In this document: in pieces, positions 57,528 through 64,000 of the stretch
How the letters are laid out: each line of letters opens with the position of its first letter
Numbering within the stretch: position 1 is the first letter of the stretch
Source: JALQTD01 sp965657495
Lineage (GTDB): Bacteria; Bacteroidota; Bacteroidia; Flavobacteriales_D; Sanyastnellaceae
Direction: 5' to 3'
Length of the DNA: 64,000 nt
Assembly: GCA_965657495.1 (NCBI GenBank)
Contig: CBFHPD010000166.1
Location: forward strand, 1-64,000
The notes under the pieces: model-generated
The model's database searches: none
Told to the model about the DNA's origin: nothing
Seen by the model: only the letters and a program-made list of their open reading frames with translations
Program-made: the position numbers and the translations under genes

Positions 57528-59819
57528 TCAGCCGTTGATCTCAGCGCAGGAGCGGCTGAAGTGCAGCAGGAACATCAGGGCATCCTGCACCGACACCTTC
57601 GCGTCCCCGTTCAAATCGGCGGGGCCGCAGTCGGCCATGCAGCCGTAGGCGCCAAGGAAGAGCGTGAAGTCGGAGATGTTCACGGTTTGGTCCCCGTTCA
57701 AATCGCCGAGGCAACCCGGCACTGCTTCCGGCCATTCCCCCGCCAACTCCAACCACACGAGGCCGCTGACCCCGCTGTACACGCTGCCTGCCGCGTCCAA
57801 GTCGCCGTCCGCATCCCAATCCACCCACGCCGCATCCTGGCCATCGCCGCCCACCGGCACCACCCACGCGCTGTCCGTCGCCGCCTGCCAAATCACGAGC
57901 GCCTCGAGCGAAGCGTCCGCCACCACCACCTCCGGCAAGCCGTCGCCGTCCGCATCCGCCACATCGACGCCCACTGCGCCGCTCAGCCCCATCGGCCCGG
58001 TGCCCGCGCCGATGGCAAAGCCGCCCAGCCCGTCGTTCACCAAGACCGTGACGCTATCGGCCCCGTAAGCCGGAGCGTACAGGTCGAGGTCCCCGTCCCC
58101 ATCGGCATCCGCTGCACCGAGGGCCAGCAGCGCACCGAGCCCTCCCACTGTGGCGGGCGCGCCAAAATCAGGCCCCAGCCACACCCGGACCTCCTGCCCG
58201 CTGCTGTACGCCACAGCGATGTCATAGGCGCCGTCCCCGTTGAAGTCCTCCAGCACCACCGCCTCGCCGCGGTTCCCGCCAGCCGGCAGGTAAAACTCCG
58301 GCGCGAAGGTCCCGCCTTCGTTGAGGCTGACCGCGACTTGGCTCGACCACGCCACCGTGACGAGATCGGGGTCGCCGTCGCCGTCCACGTCGCCCCAGGC
58401 CAGTGATTTGGCCCGGTTCAGGTCGGGGATGATGGTGTCCGCCAACTGCAGCCCCTCGGCCCCGCCCGCGAGCAGGACCACCCGGTCGCCGTTGTAGTCC
58501 GTCACCGCCGCGTCGAGGAATCCGTCGCCGTTCGCATCGGCCAAGGCGACGTCGCGCCCGAAGTACGTCCCGGTCGGTGTGGCGGTTTGGCTCACGCTCC
58601 CATCGGCCTCCCGCCGCACCACGTGCAGCATCTCCGGGCCGCCGTCATACAAATTGGGCCCCTGCACCATCAGCACCGCATCGAGGTCGCCGTCGCCTTC
58701 CAAGTCCCCGAAGTCCATGTTCCGCACATACTGCAACGGGTGGATGAACTCGATCGGCTGATCGAACCCTGCCGCATCGACGTCCGCAAACCAAGCCGCC
58801 CGGTGACGGGGCTGCGACGAAGCCACCGCGTCCCACGCGCCGTCCCCATCGAGGTCGGCCACGTCCACGTCCACCGCGCCGGGCACCCCCGCAAGGGCTA
58901 CGTCCCAGTCGCCCGACGTGCCGGTCACGCGGCCCACGTGCTGCGCTTGCGGCGCGGCAAAGGCTGCTCCACCCGGGTACGGTGCAATGCCCTCCACTGC
59001 GCCACCAGTCCAAACCGTGTCCCACACCGCCGCTTCCCCCACGGGGTCGTCCGTGACGAGCAGGTAAGCGTTGTCGGTGGCGGCCCACCAGCGCGGCGTT
59101 GCGGCAAGGGTGTCCCACGCCAAAGCCGATACATTCGCCCAGTCCGCGAGTTGTTCAGGCGGGGTGCCGGCCGCGGGCTGCCAGCGGTAGACCTTCCCTT
59201 GGGAACGTGTGCCGATGACGACTTCGTTCGCACCGTCGCCATCGCTGTCTCCGAGGGCCACGGCAAACGGTTGCGCCAGGGTTTCCGGCCCGTAGGCCGC
59301 TGAGGTTCCGCCGCTGCCGTCGCCGAAGACGGCTCCGACGGCGTTGCCGAAGTTCGTCACGTAGGCGAGGTCGAGGGCGCCGTCCCCGTTGAGGTCGCCG
59401 AGGGTGCACGCGAAGGCGGAGGCGGCTTCGGCGATGACGTAGGGGGCGGTGCCTGAGGCGGGGAGCACGGCGATTTGGCCCGCAGATTGGTCGCACCAAA
59501 TCAAATCCAACAACCCGTCGCCGTCCCAATCCCCCGCCTGCAGCTCCATCAGCTGCGCGAGCGGCACGTCCGCTGTGGGCGCCAACCACGTCTCGCGCTC
59601 GCCGAAGATCCCAGGCGCCTCTTGCCGAAACGCCACAAGTTCATCGTCGTTGCGGGCGGCAAAGACCACATCGAGGTCGCCGTCTTGGTCGAGGTCCACC
59701 ACCACCTGGTGCATGGGGCCGTTCATCCGCTCGATGAGGTGCTGAGCCGGGGCGAAGGGGCTTTGGGCGCGGCCCATTCCCGCTGCCGCCAACCCGATGA
59801 AAAGGAGCGCGTGCTTCAT
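57528..59819 (-). CDS. Secreted FG-GAP/VCBS repeat protein with C-terminal dockerin-like repeats
   Basis: The 763-residue exported protein has a signal peptide (LLFIGLAAAGMGRAQ). It is filled with ~14 FG-GAP/VCBS-type repeats carrying calcium-like motifs (DLDQDGDLDVVFAARND, DWDGDGLLDLIWCD, DVDGDGDPDLVTVA), a probable beta-propeller. The C-terminal ~60 residues hold two dockerin-type loops: GDLNGDQTVNISDFTLFLGA and ADLNGDAKVSVQDALMFLL. No T9SS tail is seen. ATG 59819 is chosen as the start of the signal peptide; a longer frame begins upstream at 59891. Confidence 0.88.
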   Translation of the reverse strand: MKHALLFIGLAAAGMGRAQSPFAPAQHLIERMNGPMHQVVVDLDQDGDLDVVFAARNDDELVAFRQEAPGIFGERETWLAPTADVPLAQLMELQAGDWDGDGLLDLIWCDQSAGQIAVLPASGTAPYVIAEAASAFACTLGDLNGDGALDLAYVTNFGNAVGAVFGDGSGGTSAAYGPETLAQPFAVALGDSDGDGANEVVIGTRSQGKVYRWQPAAGTPPEQLADWANVSALAWDTLAATPRWWAATDNAYLLVTDDPVGEAAVWDTVWTGGAVEGIAPYPGGAAFAAPQAQHVGRVTGTSGDWDVALAGVPGAVDVDVADLDGDGAWDAVASSQPRHRAAWFADVDAAGFDQPIEFIHPLQYVRNMDFGDLEGDGDLDAVLMVQGPNLYDGGPEMLHVVRREADGSVSQTATPTGTYFGRDVALADANGDGFLDAAVTDYNGDRVVLLAGGAEGLQLADTIIPDLNRAKSLAWGDVDGDGDPDLVTVAWSSQVAVSLNEGGTFAPEFYLPAGGNRGEAVVLEDFNGDGAYDIAVAYSSGQEVRVWLGPDFGAPATVGGLGALLALGAADADGDGDLDLYAPAYGADSVTVLVNDGLGGFAIGAGTGPMGLSGAVGVDVADADGDGLPEVVVADASLEALVIWQAATDSAWVVPVGGDGQDAAWVDWDADGDLDAAGSVYSGVSGLVWLELAGEWPEAVPGCLGDLNGDQTVNISDFTLFLGAYGCMADCGPADLNGDAKVSVQDALMFLLHFSRSCAEING

Positions 59820-59824
59820 GTGCA

Positions 59825-59832
59825 CGAAGTTA
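59825..59832 (-). promoter_or_regulatory. Promoter box 5 nt before the VCBS gene
   Basis: On the minus strand TAACTTCG is followed by five bases and ATG 59819. Confidence 0.5.
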
Positions 59833-59853
59833 AAATCCCCGTCGGCTGAGCAC

Positions 59854-59885
59854 AAAAAAAGGGCGGCCCGAAGCCGCCCTTTTTT
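59854..59885 (-). terminator. Intrinsic terminator after the TlpA-like gene
   Basis: The stem GGGCGGC/GCCGCCC is extended by A:T pairs, with loop CCGAA on the plus strand, and has seven T on its minus-strand side. It separates the TlpA-like gene from the VCBS gene downstream. Confidence 0.88.
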
Positions 59886-59902
59886 CATCAAGGCTGCACG
59901 CC

Positions 59903-61360
59903 TCAGAGCTTGCCTTGCAAGAAGTTGTCCACCTCGAACGCCCGCTCCGGCTTCAGCACGATCTTGCCCTCCTTGTCAAGCAGGAAGTAGGTCGGCGTCG
60001 CCGTGACTTTGTACGCCTCCACCACCGGGCTGTTCCACGCTTGCAACTGCGAAACTTGCGGCCACGTCATGCCTTTTTCTTCGATGGCGGCCGTCCACGC
60101 CTTTTGGGTTTGGTCCAAGCTCACGCCGATGACTTCGAAGCCTTTGTAGTTGTACTTGGCGTACATCGGCCCCACGTACGGCATCTCCTGCTCGCACTTG
60201 TGGCACCAAGAGGCCCAGAACATGACGAGGGTGTACTCGTTTTGGGAACAGGTTTGCATCAGGTCAATGGTCCTGCCCTCGGGGGTGTTGATGGCGAAGT
60301 TGGGGGGCGTGTTGCCGACTTGCAAGTTGATGATGCCCTGTGCCCGGATGCGGATGGCGTCAGAGAGGTCCGCGCCGCAATCTTCATCGAAGATGTAGTT
60401 GTCGAGGATGTACTGGCAAATGGTCTCTTTACCGGTGTTATAGAACCCTTCGAGCATGCTGTACAGTGCGCTTTCGAGCGTGACCGGGTTGGGTTCGAAA
60501 TGCGCTTTGACGATGTCGATGCATGCGAGGAAGCCGCTGTCGGTGCCCTTGCTGTACGTGACCATGAACTGCTGGATGCGGTCGCTGATGGCCATGCTGC
60601 GCATCGCGCTGTTGTCGAGCGGATCGAGGTCTTCGAAGAACCGGCTTTGGTTTTCCGGGTACATCGGGTTTTTCCAGGTGAGGAGTTTGGCCAAATACGT
60701 GTCCGGATACTGGCTGATCAGCTCGTGTTGTTTCTTCACGAGTTCCAACTCCTTGTCGGCGATTTGTTGTTCAACCCGGGCGCGGAAAGCACCGGCATCG
60801 GCCAAGCTTTTGCGGAGGCCGCGGATGGCGTTGCGGTTCTGGGTTTCCGCGGTCTGGTAGGCCCAGTAGCCGGTGTTTTCGGGGGAGTTCGGCGAGGTTT
60901 TCGCCGCGGAGAGCCGGTTTGTGCGGAATGCAAGGGTGATGTTGGATTCGTCCGGGTTGAGGAGGATCTCCGTGGCGTTCTTGTCGTCGTTCAAAGCCAA
61001 CGTGTACACGCCGCGCGACACCTCGATGCGCTTGAACTCAAAGTTGCCTCCTTCGAGTGGGGTGCGCGCGAGCTCGCTCTTGTTCCGGCCTTCCATCACG
61101 TAGAGGATGACGGTGCCGGAGTTGGTGTTGGGGATGGTGCCATTCAGCGTGACCTTGCCGGTCGCGTCGCCTGCGTTCTTATCCGTGATGCCGTTTTTGT
61201 GTTTCGGCGACGGGGCGTCGGTTTGGGCTGGAGGGGCCGGCGCGGAGGCGGTGGCCGTTTCAGTGGTCGTGGCTGAGCCGTTGTCCGTTCCACTGGGGGT
61301 GCTGCCGCACGCGGCGAGGGCCAGGGCGAGGGTCAAGGTCGTCAACGTCATCATCTTCAT
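59903..61360 (-). CDS. TlpA-like thioredoxin-fold lipoprotein with DUF4369 domain
   Basis: The 485-residue protein has a lipobox (LALALAACGS, cysteine near residue 18). A DUF4369-type beta domain (~60-160, GTVILYVMEGRNKSELARTP) follows, then a long helical region, and a thioredoxin/TlpA domain at the C-terminus. Its active-site motif is WASWCHKCEQEMPYV, so CHKC instead of CxPC. It should act as an extracytoplasmic thiol-disulfide oxidoreductase. The start is taken as ATG 61360 with a TAAATTTG box 18 bases upstream. Confidence 0.85.
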   Translation of the reverse strand: MKMMTLTTLTLALALAACGSTPSGTDNGSATTTETATASAPAPPAQTDAPSPKHKNGITDKNAGDATGKVTLNGTIPNTNSGTVILYVMEGRNKSELARTPLEGGNFEFKRIEVSRGVYTLALNDDKNATEILLNPDESNITLAFRTNRLSAAKTSPNSPENTGYWAYQTAETQNRNAIRGLRKSLADAGAFRARVEQQIADKELELVKKQHELISQYPDTYLAKLLTWKNPMYPENQSRFFEDLDPLDNSAMRSMAISDRIQQFMVTYSKGTDSGFLACIDIVKAHFEPNPVTLESALYSMLEGFYNTGKETICQYILDNYIFDEDCGADLSDAIRIRAQGIINLQVGNTPPNFAINTPEGRTIDLMQTCSQNEYTLVMFWASWCHKCEQEMPYVGPMYAKYNYKGFEVIGVSLDQTQKAWTAAIEEKGMTWPQVSQLQAWNSPVVEAYKVTATPTYFLLDKEGKIVLKPERAFEVDNFLQGKL

Positions 61361-61378
61361 TTGAAACGTGGTTTGGCC

Positions 61379-61386
61379 CAAATTTA
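61379..61386 (-). promoter_or_regulatory. Consensus -7 box for the TlpA-like gene
   Basis: On the minus strand TAAATTTG matches exactly, 18 bases before ATG 61360. Confidence 0.5.
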
Positions 61387-61430
61387 AGCAGGGAAAAGCG
61401 AATGGAGGGCGGGAAAGTGTGCGATTGGCG

Positions 61431-61438
61431 TATCTTCA
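61431..61438 (+). promoter_or_regulatory. -7-like box for the 189-residue hypothetical gene
   Basis: TATCTTCA lies 19 bases before ATG 61458. Confidence 0.35.
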
Positions 61439-61457
61439 CCTTTCGAATTTACGGAGC

Positions 61458-62027
61458 ATGGACAGAAACACAGCCCTGACTTTGTTGGGCGTCGACCCCG
61501 GTACGACGCAGGAGGAGTTGATGGACAAGCTGGACGCTGAGACCTTTGCGGTGCGCGATCACTTCATCCGCCAACCGGTGATTCCGGCGCTGTTCCGGTC
61601 GCGGGTGGACCGGCTCATGCAGCTGAGTGACATCGCGAACACGCTCGGCATCGACCCGCTCGGCACGCCGGTGGAATTGCCCGAGTTGCTCCCGCTCGAA
61701 GGCCCGCTGCTGCAGCATGCCGAAACACACTTGGAGAACTTGTTGCGGTTGCGGACGGCGATGGCGGGCACGCTCGACCCAGATGTTTTGGCGCGGTTTG
61801 GGACGACGCTCACGACGTTGCAGACGCGTTACATGGAGTCCTTTGTGGCCCTGTCGGAGTCGTTGCCAGGCATGCACACCGCTCGCGAGGAGGTGCCTGC
61901 TCGCGAGGAGTGTGCTTGGGATGAGCTCTTGACGGAGTTGCGGAATGACGGGAAGGACGCTTTTCCCAAAGTCAAGCGCGAGCGTGACCGCATGATGCGC
62001 ATCCTTGACCGGGAAGTAGCGAGTTGA
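61458..62027 (+). CDS. Hypothetical helical protein, 189 residues
   Basis: I do not recognise this cytoplasmic protein. It is mostly alpha-helical: NTALTLLGVDPGTTQEELMD at the start resembles a J-domain-like or small helical bundle opening; then RDHFIRQPVIPALFRSRVDR, a hydrophobic ELLPLEGPLLQHAETHLENL and a charged C-terminus KVKRERDRMMRILDREVAS. No membrane segment or signal is seen. It is divergent from the TlpA-like gene and convergent, one base apart, with the permease gene. The start is ATG 61458. Confidence 0.6.
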   Translation: MDRNTALTLLGVDPGTTQEELMDKLDAETFAVRDHFIRQPVIPALFRSRVDRLMQLSDIANTLGIDPLGTPVELPELLPLEGPLLQHAETHLENLLRLRTAMAGTLDPDVLARFGTTLTTLQTRYMESFVALSESLPGMHTAREEVPAREECAWDELLTELRNDGKDAFPKVKRERDRMMRILDREVAS

Positions 62028-62028
62028 T

Positions 62029-63267
62029 CTACTCCCGGCCGAGGGCCACGATGGGATCGAGTTCGGCGGCCTTTTTCGCCGGGTAATAGCCGCTGATCAA
62101 GCTGGTGATGAGGGACAGTACCACGCCCAGGGTCATCCAGTTCCAAGGGAGGACAAAGGGCGTTTCGAGGTAGCTCGCAACCACGTTGCCGACGCCGATG
62201 CCGAGGGCGATGCCGGCGACGCCGCCGATTTGGCCGATGACCATGACTTCGATGAGGAACTGCATTTGAATGGCGCGCGGGGTGGCGCCGAGGCTTTTGC
62301 GGACGCCGATTTCGCGGGTGCGTTCGGCGACGCTGACGAGCATGATGTTCATCAGGCCGATGCCCGCGCCGAAGAGGGTGATGATGCCGATGGCGGTAGC
62401 GGCGATGGTGATGCCGGTGATGGCTTCCTCCAACGTGCCCACGAGGGAGTTGCTTTGCTCGACCACGAAGGAATTGGGCGCTCCGGGGGCGTCGCGGCGG
62501 ATGGTGCGGAAATCGCCGAGCGCGCGGTCGGCTGCGGCATCGATTTGGGCCAAGTCATGCACCTTGCACACCACCGCATAGCTCCGCTGCTCGTCGGAAA
62601 ACTGCCGCCGCGCCGCCGTCGCGGGCATCAAACACTGCTTGTCCTGGCTCATCCCGAAGGCCTGCCCCCGCGGCGCCATGACGCCCACCACCGTGTAGCG
62701 CTGCGACCCCACGGAAATGTCCTGCCCGATGGGGTCCTCCCATGGTTGGAACAGCTGTTCGATGAGCTCCGGTCCGCAGACCGTCACGGCTCGCGCATTG
62801 TTCAGATCGCTCACATTGAAATCCCGGCCTTGCGCAATCTCGAAGCCGCTGATGCCGAGGTAGTTTTCGTCCACGCCGAGCACCTGGATGTTCGGGTCCG
62901 TCTGCTCGTCCCCGCGGCTGAGCACCGCCGTACTCGACCCCATGATGGAATAGGAAGTGACCCAATCCTCATGTTCCAACGCTAAAAACGCCTGCACTTC
63001 CCGAAATCGGATGGGGTCGCTCTGCACCACGCGCCGCCCGCGGTTCATCCCGCCGCTGGTGGCCTGCCGGATGGTGAACGATTGCGTGCCGAGCGAAGCG
63101 AACTGCTGGGTGATGTTGGCCTCGAGCGAACTGGTCGCCGTGGTCATGCTGATGAGGGCCGTGATGCCCAAACCGATGATGCCCACCGTGAGGGCCGTCC
63201 GGAGAGCGTTGCCCCGAATGCTGCGGAGCGCAACGATGATTTGTTCCCTCAGCAGCGCACGTGTCAT
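62029..63267 (-). CDS. MacB/FtsX-type ABC transporter permease
   Basis: The 412-residue protein has an N-terminal membrane helix (~20-42), a periplasmic MacB-like domain (~45-270, with EVQAFLALEHEDWVTSYSIM) and three C-terminal helices of the FtsX domain (~285-405; RTREIGVRKSLGATPRAIQM is the coupling loop, and GYYPAKKAAELDPIVALGRE the end). It should work with an ABC ATPase, which is not in the window, in export of lipoprotein or peptide substrates. ATG 63267 is fixed by a TACCTTCG box four bases before it; the 81 upstream codons are not part of the gene. Confidence 0.9.
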   Translation of the reverse strand: MTRALLREQIIVALRSIRGNALRTALTVGIIGLGITALISMTTATSSLEANITQQFASLGTQSFTIRQATSGGMNRGRRVVQSDPIRFREVQAFLALEHEDWVTSYSIMGSSTAVLSRGDEQTDPNIQVLGVDENYLGISGFEIAQGRDFNVSDLNNARAVTVCGPELIEQLFQPWEDPIGQDISVGSQRYTVVGVMAPRGQAFGMSQDKQCLMPATAARRQFSDEQRSYAVVCKVHDLAQIDAAADRALGDFRTIRRDAPGAPNSFVVEQSNSLVGTLEEAITGITIAATAIGIITLFGAGIGLMNIMLVSVAERTREIGVRKSLGATPRAIQMQFLIEVMVIGQIGGVAGIALGIGVGNVVASYLETPFVLPWNWMTLGVVLSLITSLISGYYPAKKAAELDPIVALGRE

Positions 63268-63271
63268 GGTG

Positions 63272-63279
63272 CGAAGGTA
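63272..63279 (-). promoter_or_regulatory. Leaderless-type promoter box for the permease gene
   Basis: On the minus strand TACCTTCG is followed by CACC and ATG 63267. Confidence 0.6.
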
Positions 63280-63404
63280 ATTCCGAAGGCACAGGATATG
63301 CTGCACGGCTGTCAAGTTTCGCGGAAACCAGAAGGGTCTACCGCTTCCCAGCATCTGCTTGCGGTGAAGGCGATGCCTCCCACGCACCGCCTTTTTTAAG
63401 AAAT

Positions 63405-63439
63405 CATAAAAACAGAAACGGCCTCCACAAGGGAGGCCG
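63405..63439 (-). terminator. Intrinsic terminator after the FISUMP gene
   Basis: The stem CGGCCTCC/GGAGGCCG with a five-base loop is followed on the minus strand by TTTCTGTTTTT. Confidence 0.75.
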
Positions 63440-63494
63440 CTTCGCGCCCGAAGGCAAGTAGTCAAATAGCCGAATGGTCCATCCGGTCCCGCGG

Positions 63495-63998
63495 TCAATC
63501 CCGAAGACAACGCACGGAATATCCGTTTCGGAACTCTGTGCTTAACTTAACGATATCGTCATTATTGGGTCCGATACGACGAAACCAAGCTTCGGAGGGG
63601 ATGATCCAGAGCGAAGAACTCCAGAACCAGGCCATGTTGGTGCTGAAGACCCCCCCATTGTCTGAGGCGCGGCCGCCTTCTAGTGCCGAAAAACCAGAAC
63701 TGTTGGAGCCGTTCCAGGCTGGCGAATCCGTTTCTGAGGCCTTCATGGCCTTTCCAGCAATATGAGCTCCACCCAGCATTGTGACCAATTCTGTGAATTC
63801 ATCATCGGTTGGCACGTGCCATCCGCTTGGGCACAATCCCCGCGGATCGCTCACAGCATACCAATTGTACAGGCGGCCATAAGTCTCAAGTCGTGTTGCA
63901 TCATCGTAGCTAATTACTTGAGCACCGGAGTTGGTGGATGACCACGCCGCGTCACTCAAATCGCCTGGAATGGCATCCCCATTAGCATAATTCTCGTT
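63495..63998 (-). CDS. FISUMP-domain protein, C-terminal part (cut by right edge)
   Basis: The frame is open to the window end; 167 residues are visible. It fits the Fibrobacter succinogenes major paralogous (FISUMP) domain: ENYANGDAIPGDLSDAAW, TYGRLYNWYAVSDPRGLCPS, GWHVPTDDEFTELVTMLGG, and the closing GPNNDDIVKLSTEFRNGYSV. Such domains occur in surface lipoproteins of Bacteroidota; the N-terminal signal lies outside. A terminator follows the stop after a 55-base gap. Codon use is slightly more A/T-rich than in the neighbours, which may indicate transfer. Confidence 0.85.
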   Translation of the reverse strand, partial: NENYANGDAIPGDLSDAAWSSTNSGAQVISYDDATRLETYGRLYNWYAVSDPRGLCPSGWHVPTDDEFTELVTMLGGAHIAGKAMKASETDSPAWNGSNSSGFSALEGGRASDNGGVFSTNMAWFWSSSLWIIPSEAWFRRIGPNNDDIVKLSTEFRNGYSVRCLRD

Positions 63999-64000
63999 GC

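Noticed and set aside
63361..63397. Possible plus-strand terminator (GCGGTG ... CACCGC then T6)
   Set aside because: The loop is too long and no plus-strand gene ends there; the minus-strand terminator at 63405-63439 explains the region.

Overview
The window is about 64 kb of a GC-rich Bacteroidota chromosome, most likely a Flavobacteriales-type organism. The taxonomic pointers are type IX secretion (T9SS) sorting domains of types A and B, a SusC/RagA-style TonB receptor with a carboxypeptidase-like N-terminal domain, a fused alpha/beta 2-oxoacid dehydrogenase E1, DUF1573, SiaB-type and Lacal_2735 small proteins, LptF/LptG permeases, and promoter elements of the Bacteroidota TAnnTTTG type with no obvious Shine-Dalgarno sequences. 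No rRNA, insertion sequence, prophage or CRISPR array is visible. Most of the region is core chromosome with large secreted proteins interspersed.

Layout. 1-8 kb: the end of metK, a Nudix-type regulator, dnaB behind DnaA-box-like sites, an exported conserved protein, a SiaB-like protein, a WYL regulator with two unexplained small genes flanked by a direct repeat, then a muramidase and a DUF554 membrane protein. 8-13.5 kb: tgt-lptG, a YciI lipoprotein, ispE, era, initiator tRNA and alkB. 13.5-30 kb: a secreted haloperoxidase-like protein, small lipoproteins, a secreted protein in one operon with xseA-xseB, a three-gene envelope operon, a 1178-residue T9SS type B adhesin-like protein, an Nramp-like transporter, a GH13 lipoprotein, a LAS-type peptidase and a secreted lipase-like hydrolase. 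30-37 kb: lpdA, adk-obgE-psuG, and the fused E1 with an S4 protein. 37-45 kb: a RES/Xre toxin-antitoxin pair, a TonB receptor and a 1300-residue secreted protein. 45-54 kb: DUF1573, valS, then a plus-strand run of tightly overlapping genes ending in a photolyase pair. 54-64 kb: peroxiredoxin, ppk-ppx, a secreted VCBS protein, a TlpA-like lipoprotein, an unknown protein, a MacB/FtsX-type permease and a FISUMP-domain gene cut by the right edge.

The most interesting system-level signal is a promoter architecture. For 13 genes an 8-bp box of the form TAnnTTYG (nine exact, four near matches) ends exactly four bases before the start codon, and three more genes have a five-base gap. This puts the TA at -12/-11 relative to the first coding base, where a -10 element would sit if transcription began at the start codon itself. 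I infer many leaderless mRNAs. In three cases the TAA stop codon of the preceding gene is also the TA of the box. The rule decides some starts, for example a GTG for ppk that restores the catalytic histidines to positions 435 and 454.

Other points are a C-terminal dockerin-like module on three secreted proteins that lack T9SS tails, a duplicated secreted esterase fold with glycine at the nucleophile position in both copies, and an operator-like inverted repeat over the toxin-antitoxin promoter.
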